Origin: Spirulina sp034932185
Lineage (GTDB): Bacteria; Cyanobacteriota; Cyanobacteriia; Cyanobacteriales; Spirulinaceae
Length of the DNA stretch: 64,000 bases
Assembly: GCF_034932185.1 (NCBI RefSeq)
Contig: NZ_JAYGHW010000010.1
Coordinates: 7,061 to 71,060, forward strand
Direction: 5' to 3'
Below are positions 1-8,604 of the stretch, in pieces. Both the position numbers and the translations under genes were made by a program. Position 1 is the stretch's first letter, and every line of letters starts with the position of its first letter. The notes beneath the pieces are model-generated. The model worked only from the letters and a program-made list of their open reading frames with translations. It did no database searches and was not told the DNA's origin.

Positions 1-419
1 GTCCAATTCCCAAACATTTCCCCCCAACCGAGGACAATATGGGGAATAGAACCGAGGGTGATTAACCAAGCCAGGCGTTTTAACTGGTGCGGCGTGCGAA
101 ATAATTCAGCAAAGGCGACGCAGAGCAGATAAAAGGGGGCAAAATTGCCCACACCAAGGAGGGCATCCAGGGGGCGATCGCTCCCCACCACCGTTAACAG
201 TTGCAGGAGCAACAAACCCAGCAAGGCTTGATTGAGGGGCCGTTGGCGAATTTGGGGCCATTCCTGTTTCAGCATTCCCACGAGGGCAAGGCCCAGGAGC
301 AAAAAGCTCGGGCTGGGAAAGATGAAAAAGAGCAAGATCCCCCACTGGAGAATCCACCATTGCCATTCCGGTTCGGGGGAGCGGTGTTTAAGAGGTTCAG
401 GTGCAAGGGGGAAAGCCAT
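1..419 (-). CDS. O-antigen ligase/polymerase-like membrane protein, N-terminal part (runs off window)
   Basis: The frame is open from an ATG at 419 to the window edge, so only about 139 N-terminal residues are visible. They begin MAFPLAPEPLKHRSPEPEW and continue with two strongly hydrophobic stretches (around residues 22-45 and 60-80). Next come a short charged loop with SDRPLDALLGVGNF and another hydrophobic stretch. Alternating membrane segments with Trp/Leu-rich helices and a conserved SDRP-type loop resemble the N-terminus of cyanobacterial WaaL/O-antigen-ligase-like polymerases, but the diagnostic periplasmic loop is outside the window. The family call is therefore an inference. No Shine-Dalgarno sequence is obvious. 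Confidence 0.55.
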   Translation of the reverse strand, partial: MAFPLAPEPLKHRSPEPEWQWWILQWGILLFFIFPSPSFLLLGLALVGMLKQEWPQIRQRPLNQALLGLLLLQLLTVVGSDRPLDALLGVGNFAPFYLLCVAFAELFRTPHQLKRLAWLITLGSIPHIVLGWGEMFGNW

Positions 420-552
420 TGGGAGGGAGCGAAGAAGATTGCCGTTCTGTACTATAGCGATCCGTGATCAATTATGAAACTTCTGAGGTCAAACCGTCGC
501 GCCGCCAGAAGCACAATGCTCATCCTGCCTTCCCAGGGTGTGCTCCCCTCCT

Positions 553-840
553 TTAATCGACCCGCTCCAATTGCCAGAGAATTTGATTCCCCTCCCGACG
601 CACCCGGGAAATTACCCAATTGCGCCAAGACCAATGATCGCCACGGCTCGTCACCGCGCTGGCATTGACATCCATCAAATCTGCAAGCTCAGAGCTACTG
701 ATTAAATATCCTTTGGTGGCCACTTCTTCGGCAATGCGGAGCGTTTCAATCAGATGACTCAGTTGCATCATCCGGGTTTCCCGGGGCAAGAGTTGGTCAT
801 CCACTATTCCGGAGTTGAGGTCATTCATGATCGATGGCAT
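553..840 (-). CDS. Small conserved protein with helix-turn-helix-like fold, function unknown
   Basis: A 95-residue protein starting MPSIMNDLNSG. The open frame extends further upstream, but the ATG at 840 gives the compact protein, and the extension would overlap the 3' end of rnhA. Residues about 35-85 contain a helix-turn-helix-like pattern (LISSSELADLMDVNASAVTS), then a Trp-rich basic segment (WSWRNWVISRVRREG). This looks like a winged-helix DNA-binding domain of the kind seen in short cyanobacterial proteins. It lies 79 bp downstream of rnhA on the same strand and could be co-transcribed with it. I do not recognise a named family; DNA binding is inferred from sequence pattern only. Confidence 0.6.
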   Translation of the reverse strand: MPSIMNDLNSGIVDDQLLPRETRMMQLSHLIETLRIAEEVATKGYLISSSELADLMDVNASAVTSRGDHWSWRNWVISRVRREGNQILWQLERVD

Positions 841-919
841 GTCAAACAGATGAGTTTGTATCTCTTTGTAAAGTATCGTTAACGGTTGCAATCTGTCTGA
901 TAAGCCTGCTACCGGATTT

Positions 920-1429
920 TCACTGATTTTCTGGCCAAATTGTAACGAAGTTTTCCGGAACGTCACCGCGTAATTTCGGTTTTCGCCCCTGGGCAAAGGC
1001 GGAAGCGATCGCATCGGCGGCTTCATTGCCGACAACGCCGCGATGGGCAGGGACGTTCTCCCATTGCAACGGGGGGGATTTTGCCTGTAACTCTACCAAT
1101 TTTTGCCAGAGGTCTTGATTGAGCACTGGTTTCCCGGCTGCGGTTTTCCAGCCCCGTTTTTGCCAGTTTTTCACCCATTGAGTGATGCCTTTTTTGACAT
1201 ACTCGCTATCGGTGTAGAGGGTGGCGGGGGTGGTTTGGCCGCTGCGTTGCCACAGTTCGAGGGCGGCGATCGCCCCTTGCAATTCCATGCGGTTATTGGT
1301 GGTTTGTTTTTCACTGCCGCCCAATTCTCCCACAGAGCCATCGCTAAAATAGACAACAACCCCCCAGCCCCCAGGGCCGGGATTCCCGGCACAGCCGCCG
1401 TCGGTATAGAACGATTTAATCTCCGCCAT
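920..1429 (-). CDS. rnhA: Ribonuclease HI
   Basis: A 169-residue protein that cleaves the RNA strand of RNA-DNA hybrids, as in primer and R-loop removal. The four catalytic carboxylates and the active-site histidine of the family are visible: D10 (in FYTDGGCAGNPG), E49 (NNRMELQGA), D74 (LYTDSEYV), H129 (VPAHRGVVGNEAAD) and D139. The basic loop around residues 86-97 (WVKNWQKRGWKT) matches the handle region of bacterial RNase HI. A longer in-frame extension upstream (to 1618) has no family support, so the ATG at 1429 is chosen. Length is normal. The gene is divergent from the kinase gene at 1598. Confidence 0.93.
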   Translation of the reverse strand: MAEIKSFYTDGGCAGNPGPGGWGVVVYFSDGSVGELGGSEKQTTNNRMELQGAIAALELWQRSGQTTPATLYTDSEYVKKGITQWVKNWQKRGWKTAAGKPVLNQDLWQKLVELQAKSPPLQWENVPAHRGVVGNEAADAIASAFAQGRKPKLRGDVPENFVTIWPENQ

Positions 1430-1455
1430 GGTTTTTCTGTCTGTTTTTGCCTTTC

Positions 1456-1479
1456 CGATCCGCGTTAGCGTACCTATCC
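1456..1479. repeat. Dispersed imperfect palindrome (GGCGATAGGTRCGCTAAYGC type)
   Basis: One of four related copies in the window (others at 12603, 51199 and 63275). The consensus read on the opposite strand is GGCGATAGGTRCGCTAAYGC followed by GGATCGCC, with complementary ends. This copy lies between rnhA and the divergent kinase gene. Confidence 0.6.
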
Positions 1480-1597
1480 TGCCACAGGATGGGCGATTAC
1501 CATGATGTTTAATGTTTGAGAAATGTTCAAGGCCGGAGGGATCTCCGCCGATTGATCTTATGTTATCACTGAACAAAGTTCGCCCCATCGTCCAACA

Positions 1598-2908
1598 GTG
1601 ATGATTGTTCCCCAACAACCTCAGAACAGTTTACCCTCCTTCGCCACAAATCTAGGGGGTCGCTATAGCCTCACCACGGCCTTGGGTCAGGGGGGGATGG
1701 GTCGCACCTATGGGGGGCAGGTGATGGCAACGGGGCAACCAGTGGCGATTAAAATTGTCTCGCTTCATCAGAGTCGAGATTGGAAAGTGATTGAACTGTT
1801 TGAGCGGGAAGCGAAGATTCTCGCCCAACTGGATCACCCGGCGATCCCCAAATATCTTGATTATTTTGAATGGGAGGAGGGGGGCGATCTGCTTTTTTGT
1901 TTGGTGCAGGAATGGGTGCGGGGGGTTTCGTTGCGGCAATGGGTGAACAAGCGGGGGCCGATGTTAGAGGCGGATATGGTGGCGATCGCCCAACGCATCC
2001 TCCCCATTTTGTCCTATCTCCACGGCCTCAATCCCCCAGTGATTCACCGGGATATCAAGCCCGATAATCTGATCCTGCAACCCAAGGGCGACCTCTATCT
2101 TGTTGATTTTGGGGCGGTGCAGGATGTCTATCGCAATAGCGTCAGCTATGCCAGTACGTTTGTGGGAACCTTAGGCTATATGCCCCTAGAGCAATTGCGG
2201 GGCCACAGCCGCCCCACCAGTGATCTCTATAGCTTGGGGATGACGCTTCAGTTTCTCCTCACGGGCAAAGACCCTGCCCCCCTGGTTTTGGATCGACCCC
2301 TCAGATCCCAGCGCCTCCCCCTTTCCCCCGAACGTCAAGCCTGGTTAATGCGTCTCATCGCCCCCTCCCCCGAAGACCGTTGGCCCTCAGGGGCGATCGC
2401 CGCCCAACACCTCAGCCCCGATTCCCCCCTATCCCCATCCCCCTCAACTCCACCCCTGCTCACCTTCAAATTTAACTGGAACTTCTCAGGACAAATCCTC
2501 AGCTTGCTCATCTACGTTTTAGCAACCATGATGATTATTTATCGAGAAAACGCCCCAGATTCACGTACTCTTCAACATCTTTTTCTGTTGTTGAGTGCTT
2601 TAATTTCAGCGATTTGTTTACCCTTTTTTTACCATTGGAACACCCTGAATTTAGAAAAGGATCACTTTATTGTTTATGACCATTATGTTTTTTTTACCCG
2701 CAAACATCGCGGCCGCATTGAGGATATTTTTAACCTTGAATACCGTTTAAAAAAAATTAAGTCTAAGGGGGGGCCTAGTCGGCTAGAGCATTATGTGGTG
2801 TTGTGGGAAGGGGTGAAGCCCTATTGGCTACGTTGTGAAAGTGAGGCCGTTGCCCAGGAAATCATTGCTCAAATTGAGCCTATATTAGAGGAAAAACGCA
2901 ATGGTTGA
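1598..2908 (+). CDS. Eukaryotic-type serine/threonine protein kinase with C-terminal membrane segments
   Basis: A 436-residue protein with an N-terminal kinase domain (about residues 22-270). All catalytic motifs look intact: glycine loop GQGGMG (30-35), VAIK lysine K52, helix-C E71, HRDIKPDN (150-157) and DFG (170-172). GTLGYMPLEQL serves as the activation-segment end. A proline-rich linker precedes two hydrophobic segments (about 292-312 and 325-345) and a cytosolic tail. It is probably membrane-anchored and phosphorylates unknown substrates on Ser/Thr. The frame can start at GTG 1598 or at the adjacent ATG 1601. It overlaps the next kinase gene by 8 bp, so the two form a translationally coupled pair of related but diverged kinases. 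Confidence 0.9.
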   Translation: MMIVPQQPQNSLPSFATNLGGRYSLTTALGQGGMGRTYGGQVMATGQPVAIKIVSLHQSRDWKVIELFEREAKILAQLDHPAIPKYLDYFEWEEGGDLLFCLVQEWVRGVSLRQWVNKRGPMLEADMVAIAQRILPILSYLHGLNPPVIHRDIKPDNLILQPKGDLYLVDFGAVQDVYRNSVSYASTFVGTLGYMPLEQLRGHSRPTSDLYSLGMTLQFLLTGKDPAPLVLDRPLRSQRLPLSPERQAWLMRLIAPSPEDRWPSGAIAAQHLSPDSPLSPSPSTPPLLTFKFNWNFSGQILSLLIYVLATMMIIYRENAPDSRTLQHLFLLLSALISAICLPFFYHWNTLNLEKDHFIVYDHYVFFTRKHRGRIEDIFNLEYRLKKIKSKGGPSRLEHYVVLWEGVKPYWLRCESEAVAQEIIAQIEPILEEKRNG

Positions 2909-4397
2909 GCCGAATGAAATGATCCATGCTAATCGAATCCAACCCAGTGAACAGATCGGGAGTTGGGTGGGTCAGGGCGAAAACCGTTATCAGATTCGGG
3001 ATATTTTAGGTCAAGGAGGGATGGCGACCACCTACCGGGCTTGGGATCAACAAACTCAGCAATGGGTAGCCATTAAAGTGATTTCCCTGAAAGGCAGTCG
3101 CAACTGGAAAACCGTTGAACAATTTGAGCGGGAAGTTAACGTTCTCAAACACATTGATCATCCCGCCATTCCCAACTATTTAGACTATTTTGAACGAGAT
3201 ACCCCCACAGATCGCCGCTTTTATTTAGTGCAGGAATTAGTCGAAGGGTCATCCCTCGCTGACCTCATTGCCCAAGGTTGGCGACCCGATGAATTAACCC
3301 TTCAAGATCTCGCCCGTCAGGTTTTGGAAATCCTCGACTATCTCCACACCTGCCACCCGCCGATCATTCACCGTGACATCAAACCCCAAAACATCATCCG
3401 TCAAGAGAATGGCCAGGTTTATCTCGTTGATTTTGGCGCAGTCCCCGATCTATACCGTCGCACCCAACGCTATATCAATACCTTTGTTGGCACATTGGGC
3501 TATATGCCCCCGGAACAGTTGGCGGGCCACAGTTATTTCGCCTCCGACCTCTACGCCTTGGGAACAACGCTCCTCTATGTCCTCACCCATCGCTCCCCTG
3601 CTGAACTCCCCCAAACCCACCTCAAATTTAACTTTCGCCCCCATGTCACCCTCTCCCCCGCCTTTGCCGACTGGTTGGATAAACTGATCGAACCTTCCCT
3701 CCGGGCGCGGTTCCATTCCGCCTCTGAAGCCCTTCAGGTGTTGGCAGCGAAAACGATGGTTTTACCGGCTCGCGTTGAGCCTTGCCATCGGCCCCTCCCC
3801 AAGGGCAGCCGCATCCGGGTTCACAAGACCACCCAGGTCTTGACGATGTATACTTCCTGGGGCATCAGGGGGACATTATTCTTTATCCATTTCCTGCTTT
3901 GGGTGGTGGCGATCAACTGGGGGCCTGAGCTGTTGAGTTCGCCGTGGAGCTTGCCTTGGGCTATCCTGTGGATACTGGCGATCATCATCACGTTTCCCAT
4001 TAAAGCCCCCGAAACCATCACGCTCACGGCTTCCCCTTTTCGCCTCAAGGTGGTTTGGCCACATTTGCGGACTTGGGTCATTGAAGGGGGGGCGATCGCC
4101 CAAATCGTTGCGATGGATTCTGAACTGTCCAAACATTCAGGCTATATCCGCTGTAAATATCGGGTCAGGCCCCGCCCACCGCTACCACCGGAGCGCAGAG
4201 AATACTCCATCGACTGGGCAGATGCGCTCGTCATGGATGCGGTCGAGAACCATGAATTTCTAGAGTTTGGCCACCATCTAAGCCGCGTTGAAGTGCAATG
4301 GCTCGTGAGGGAATTGAGCCAAACCTATCGCCGTTGGCGGGGTGAATTGGTATCTAATCCCACCGAGGATGATCCACAACTCCCCCCCGTGGCTTAG
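2901..4397 (+). CDS. Eukaryotic-type serine/threonine protein kinase, second of a tandem pair
   Basis: A 498-residue protein. The kinase domain spans about residues 28-290, with glycine loop GQGGMA (37-42), catalytic lysine K59, E77, HRDIKPQN (157-164), DFG (177-179) and GTLGYMPPEQL. Thus it looks catalytically competent. A hydrophobic region (about residues 325-375) gives two membrane helices, followed by a roughly 120-residue soluble tail. Its ATG overlaps the stop region of the upstream kinase by 8 bp, and the two share the same kinase-membrane-tail layout, so it probably arose by tandem duplication. The 3' end overlaps that of the convergent TPR-CHAT gene by 4 bp, leaving no room for a terminator. 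Confidence 0.9.
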   Translation: MVEPNEMIHANRIQPSEQIGSWVGQGENRYQIRDILGQGGMATTYRAWDQQTQQWVAIKVISLKGSRNWKTVEQFEREVNVLKHIDHPAIPNYLDYFERDTPTDRRFYLVQELVEGSSLADLIAQGWRPDELTLQDLARQVLEILDYLHTCHPPIIHRDIKPQNIIRQENGQVYLVDFGAVPDLYRRTQRYINTFVGTLGYMPPEQLAGHSYFASDLYALGTTLLYVLTHRSPAELPQTHLKFNFRPHVTLSPAFADWLDKLIEPSLRARFHSASEALQVLAAKTMVLPARVEPCHRPLPKGSRIRVHKTTQVLTMYTSWGIRGTLFFIHFLLWVVAINWGPELLSSPWSLPWAILWILAIIITFPIKAPETITLTASPFRLKVVWPHLRTWVIEGGAIAQIVAMDSELSKHSGYIRCKYRVRPRPPLPPERREYSIDWADALVMDAVENHEFLEFGHHLSRVEVQWLVRELSQTYRRWRGELVSNPTEDDPQLPPVA

Positions 4398-7300
4398 AAG
4401 GGATGGCCCACCAACACAAAGGCCGCCCAATATTGGGGATGGGCAAAGGGCGGCTCTTTCGTTTGCGCCGCCTCCCCCTGTTGGCGCATTTGGTTGGCTA
4501 AGGCGGTTAATCGTTCGCCATAGGTGTTGGGTGTTGCTTCGAGATCCTGGGCGCGATCGAGATACCACCGCACCAACTCGTTATACGTCACCGTGCGTAA
4601 CCATAACTGCACCTGCTTATGGGCCACTAAGGGAGAACTCCCTAAGGTAATCCGGCGATAGAATTCAATCATGAACAGGTTGCGGGCTTGGGGATCCACT
4701 TCCCACAGGGGATGAAGCACATAGGTCACGCCCTGACTCAGCAACGCCGTCACACCGCTGACATGATCCGGTTGATAGGTGGGGTAGGGGGTGGTGGACT
4801 GTTCCGGATAGGCAAAGCTAATTAACTCGCAATCCGATAATGCTAAAGATCCCAAATCGGCAAACGTCAGTTTGTTGTGCTGGCCAAAGGCCAAAAACGA
4901 TTGGGCCGGCTGTTTGGCGTTTTGGACAATGGGGCTGAAACAATGCCAATAGCGATAGCCGGCCCCTAGGGCTTGGCGACTGGTGGTGAGGCTGGTGACA
5001 TTGGTATTCAACCGCTGCACCTTGGCAAATTGATGGCCAATCACCGCTGACTCCAGGGCTACATCTAAATGTTGATCCAGATCCGCCTCTAAACAGAGCA
5101 GCGAGAGGGCGGCAAGTTCCGGGGTGGGAATATCTGCCAAACCGAGGGAGAGCCAATCTTCATCGGCTTCTGATTGCAACCAGGGATCGGCGGCGGGGGT
5201 CGCGGGGGGAGAGGCCTCGGTACTGGGGAGGCTGGAGGGTTGGGCGAGGCGGAGACTGGGGAGGTAGCTGGTGGTGAATTGGTCGGGAAAGAGGGCGTGG
5301 AGGGGGATGCAGTGGAGTGCCTGGTGGGGAACCAAGATGAGATGGTTAATGGCCCGATCCTTGAGAATTTTGAGGATGTCGCCAATGCCCAAAATCTGAT
5401 CCAATTCCCGGAGATGGTTGGGAATTTCTGCCCGCAGGGTGTCGCCGTCTTGGTTTTGCCAGGTTTTAATCCAGTGGTGGAACGCTGCGCTCCGGGCCTG
5501 GGCGGTGGGGGCGGCGGGGGGTTCTGGTTCTTGGGTGGGGGTTCCGGGGGTGGGGGTGAGGGGGCTGTTCTGCTCTTCTAAGCCCAACAATTCTAAAAGA
5601 ATGGCGAGGGAGGCCTCACTATTTTGTTTTGCCAATTCCACCCGCGATCGCAAGGCTGGACTCAGCACCACATTCAGCACCACATTGGGGGTATGGCCCA
5701 ACACCAACGGCTCGGCGCTTTGGGACGTAATCACAAACGTGGTTAACCCCGCCGGGCTGCAATGCCAGTAGAGAATTGCCGTTTGCTCATCGAGCCGTCG
5801 CTGAATTTCCGGCCAGCGTAAGCTGCCTTCTTGGAGGGGGAGCCTTTCCCAGAGCCAGGCGATCGCAAAATTGCGCCCCAATTCTGCCAATTCCAACGCT
5901 GCCGCCAGTTCCCCCGCTTGGATCGTCGCATCTACATAGAGATGATTGAGGGTGGCCATGGTTAGGGCCAGTTGCCGCTTTTGCCCCCAAGGAATATCGG
6001 CGCGATCGCTCAGGGTTTGGAACAGTTCCCGACCGGCGCGATAGCTGGCCTGGCTCTGGGGGAACTCCTCTAGGCTCAGTTCGGTGAGCATTTTGCTCTG
6101 AAGCAGTTCCAAATAGGTGCGGGGGGATTGCTCTGGATTGAGGATCCCTAAACCTGCTTGGTAGTGTTCTAGGGCCTGCCGCCATTGTTTAGCCGGTTCT
6201 TCATCATTGGCGGCGGCGTTGTGGTAAGCGTGGCCTAATTGTTGCTGAAGGCGGGCCCAGGCTTCTGGGTATTGCTGGGGGGAAATTTGGCTTAAACCGT
6301 ATTGGAAGGTGGCCAGTTGGCCAGCATGGCCCCGTTGGTTTAAGGCGGGTTGTGCTTGGGCGAGGCTGCTGAGGGAGGTGAGCAGCAGATCCGGGCGGGG
6401 GGATTGTTGGGCGGCTTCGCCGCGTCCCTGCCAAGCTTGCCAGCGGTGGGTTTGCAGTTGGATGGCTCGGTCGAAGGAGGCGATCGCCTCCTCTACCCGC
6501 CCCAAGGCCTTCAGGGTTTGGGCGCGATTCACCCAAGGGATGGGAATATTCGGTTCCAGTTGTAACGTATGGTCATAGCAATCGAGGGCTTCAGGATAGT
6601 TGCGTTGCTGCTCCAACGCCTCCCCTAAACCATGCCAAGCGAGGGCAAAATTGGGGTCAAGCTCTACGGCCCGACGGTAGGCGGCGATCGCCTCCAGTTC
6701 CCAACCCAGGGCCGCTAGGGCCTGGCCCCGATTGCACCACACCGTCGCATCTTCAGGATGTTGTTCTAAAATCAGGTCGTAAACGCTGATGGCCTGGGCA
6801 TAGCCCCCCGCTGCGGCGAGGGCCTCCCCCTGTTGACGCAGCAGGACGGGATCATTGGGCTTGAGACTGAGGGCGCGGGCATAGCTGCTCACTGCCTCAT
6901 CGTAGCGACTAAGGGCAGTGAGGGCTGCCCCCCGCTGTTGCCAGACATCGAGGTCATCCACCTTAAATTGCAACGCGCCGTCATAGCTGGCCAGGCTCTC
7001 CTCGTAACGACCCAAACGACTCAGAGCGTTGCCCCGGTTTAACCAAGCCTTATGGAAATCCTTTTTCAGTTCAATGGCGCGGTCATAGGCGGCGATCGCC
7101 CCTGTCAAGTCCCCCACCTGTTCGAGGCTATTGCCGCGACTAAACCAAGCTTTGGGAAAATCGGGCCGGACTTCAATCACCCGGTCATAGGCGGCGATCG
7201 CCTCACTGTGGCGGCCCAACTCATCCAAGGCCAGTCCCTTGTTATACCAAGCCTTATGGAAATCCGGTTTCAGTTCAACGGCTTTGGTATAGGAGGCGAT

Positions 7301-8230
7301 CGCCTCCTCATAGCGTTTGAGATTTTTTAACCCCAAACCCCGATTGCCCCAAGCTTGGTAATAATCCGGCTTCAGTTGAATCGCCCGATCCCAACAGGTA
7401 ATCGCCGCCTCAAACCGTCCCGCCTCGTAAGCCTGGACTCCTTCATTAAACACCTGCTCCGCCGCCGTATTCCCCACCACCGGCTCATCCACCGGCATCG
7501 GCACTGGGGTCGGAACCGCCGCCGCCGCATTCCGTTCATTAATCTGCCGTACTAATTCTTGAATGATTTCCTGGGGATCTTGGGTATCTAACCCCAGTCG
7601 TTGCGACACCTGCTGCACTAAATTTTCATCCCCCTGCAACCGCACCAATAGCTCATCTAGGGTAATCGCAGTGGGGTCAGCATGGGCAGCCACCGCCTCT
7701 AAGGGTGGAGTTTCCACACCAGAAGGCTCCAGTTCCGTCGGCAGTGGCGGGGCTGGCTCCTCCTCCACCAAGGGCGGAGCGATGGGCTGGGGTTTTTCCT
7801 CATACTGCCAAGTATCGGTGTCTTCTTTGCGCTCCCGCGCCAACAGGAGCCGACCAATACCACTAGCCGTTTCCCCCAACGGTTTTAAATCCGGTAAACT
7901 GCGGGTTTGCTCCCCAAGAGCAACCATGCGCCGCGCTAGGGTGGTGTTGGGAGCCGAGGACGCAAGAATTTTTGCGCCGTAGCGTTGGAGCCATTCGCTC
8001 CATTGGGCGATCGTGCCACGGGGAGCAAGGGTTTCAAAAAAGCGTTGGATCCTGACCGGTTGCCAGCCGTGGGCAATCCCTTCCAAGAGTTGGGTGAAGA
8101 GGAATTCGTAATCGCGATCGCTCAGGGGTTGGTTGGCTGTTGCCGTCTCTGAGGTCAAGGTCTCTTCCGACCCAGACGTAGATCCGGTGTTAATCCGTTT
8201 TGAAAGTGTTTTCAGCCATTGCTGCAACAT
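4394..8230 (-). CDS. TPR-repeat protein with C-terminal CHAT (caspase-like) protease domain
   Basis: A 1278-residue protein. The N-terminal 200 residues are acidic and low-complexity. About ten consecutive 34-residue TPR units follow (residues about 258-610, pattern AW.N.G.AL..LGR..EAI..YD.AI.L.P), then a helical linker and a C-terminal CHAT domain. The candidate catalytic histidine lies in VPHQALHCIPLHAL (H969 or H973) and the cysteine in LALSDCELISF (C1134), the order expected of caspase-like CHAT peptidases. CHAT proteins with TPR or NTPase sensors act in bacterial proteolytic signalling and immunity (family knowledge). The specific partner here is unknown. It converges on the two Ser/Thr kinase genes with a 4-bp 3' overlap; functional linkage is a guess. 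Confidence 0.9.
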   Translation of the reverse strand: MLQQWLKTLSKRINTGSTSGSEETLTSETATANQPLSDRDYEFLFTQLLEGIAHGWQPVRIQRFFETLAPRGTIAQWSEWLQRYGAKILASSAPNTTLARRMVALGEQTRSLPDLKPLGETASGIGRLLLARERKEDTDTWQYEEKPQPIAPPLVEEEPAPPLPTELEPSGVETPPLEAVAAHADPTAITLDELLVRLQGDENLVQQVSQRLGLDTQDPQEIIQELVRQINERNAAAAVPTPVPMPVDEPVVGNTAAEQVFNEGVQAYEAGRFEAAITCWDRAIQLKPDYYQAWGNRGLGLKNLKRYEEAIASYTKAVELKPDFHKAWYNKGLALDELGRHSEAIAAYDRVIEVRPDFPKAWFSRGNSLEQVGDLTGAIAAYDRAIELKKDFHKAWLNRGNALSRLGRYEESLASYDGALQFKVDDLDVWQQRGAALTALSRYDEAVSSYARALSLKPNDPVLLRQQGEALAAAGGYAQAISVYDLILEQHPEDATVWCNRGQALAALGWELEAIAAYRRAVELDPNFALAWHGLGEALEQQRNYPEALDCYDHTLQLEPNIPIPWVNRAQTLKALGRVEEAIASFDRAIQLQTHRWQAWQGRGEAAQQSPRPDLLLTSLSSLAQAQPALNQRGHAGQLATFQYGLSQISPQQYPEAWARLQQQLGHAYHNAAANDEEPAKQWRQALEHYQAGLGILNPEQSPRTYLELLQSKMLTELSLEEFPQSQASYRAGRELFQTLSDRADIPWGQKRQLALTMATLNHLYVDATIQAGELAAALELAELGRNFAIAWLWERLPLQEGSLRWPEIQRRLDEQTAILYWHCSPAGLTTFVITSQSAEPLVLGHTPNVVLNVVLSPALRSRVELAKQNSEASLAILLELLGLEEQNSPLTPTPGTPTQEPEPPAAPTAQARSAAFHHWIKTWQNQDGDTLRAEIPNHLRELDQILGIGDILKILKDRAINHLILVPHQALHCIPLHALFPDQFTTSYLPSLRLAQPSSLPSTEASPPATPAADPWLQSEADEDWLSLGLADIPTPELAALSLLCLEADLDQHLDVALESAVIGHQFAKVQRLNTNVTSLTTSRQALGAGYRYWHCFSPIVQNAKQPAQSFLAFGQHNKLTFADLGSLALSDCELISFAYPEQSTTPYPTYQPDHVSGVTALLSQGVTYVLHPLWEVDPQARNLFMIEFYRRITLGSSPLVAHKQVQLWLRTVTYNELVRWYLDRAQDLEATPNTYGERLTALANQMRQQGEAAQTKEPPFAHPQYWAAFVLVGHPF

Positions 8231-8604
8231 GGGTGTTTTTCCTCTTGGCCCTTATCCACTGGGAATTGATTCCTTGCCAACCTACTGGCGTTGGGTTGCC
8301 TACTGCCCAAAAGTGAAGGCACAAGGAAAGTCGAGATCTCACGCCTCACTTTTTGCAGGTAGGTTAATCTTAATCACTCAGCAATTATAGGCTAGTTGCC
8401 TCTGGGAATTGACCCAGATTAATTTGATCTCCGTCAGGGGGGCAGATCTTCGGGCTAACAGACATGGGAAGATGGGGAGTGGGAAGTGAGAAGTGGGACG
8501 TGAGAAGTGAGAATCTAGCTAGGATCATCTGTCTACTGCTTAATCCCTACCGCCCATTCCCCGTTCCCCACTCTCCCCACTGCCTACTTCTTACTTTCTA
8601 CTCT
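8231..8604. other. Intergenic region with heptad-type repeats
   Basis: Divergent gap between the TPR-CHAT gene and the GlcE-like gene. From about 8464 to 8515 it holds purine-rich heptad repeats of the GGGAAGT/GAGAAGT type. From about 8555 to 8600 it holds complementary pyrimidine-rich repeats (CCCCACT/CTTCTTACT type), so the two blocks could form a long imperfect hairpin. An in-frame extension of the downstream gene through this block is judged non-coding. No clear promoter was identified. Confidence 0.5.

Noticed and set aside
8464..8604. 47-codon N-terminal extension of the GlcE-like protein
   Set aside because: It is translated heptad repeat DNA with no family similarity.
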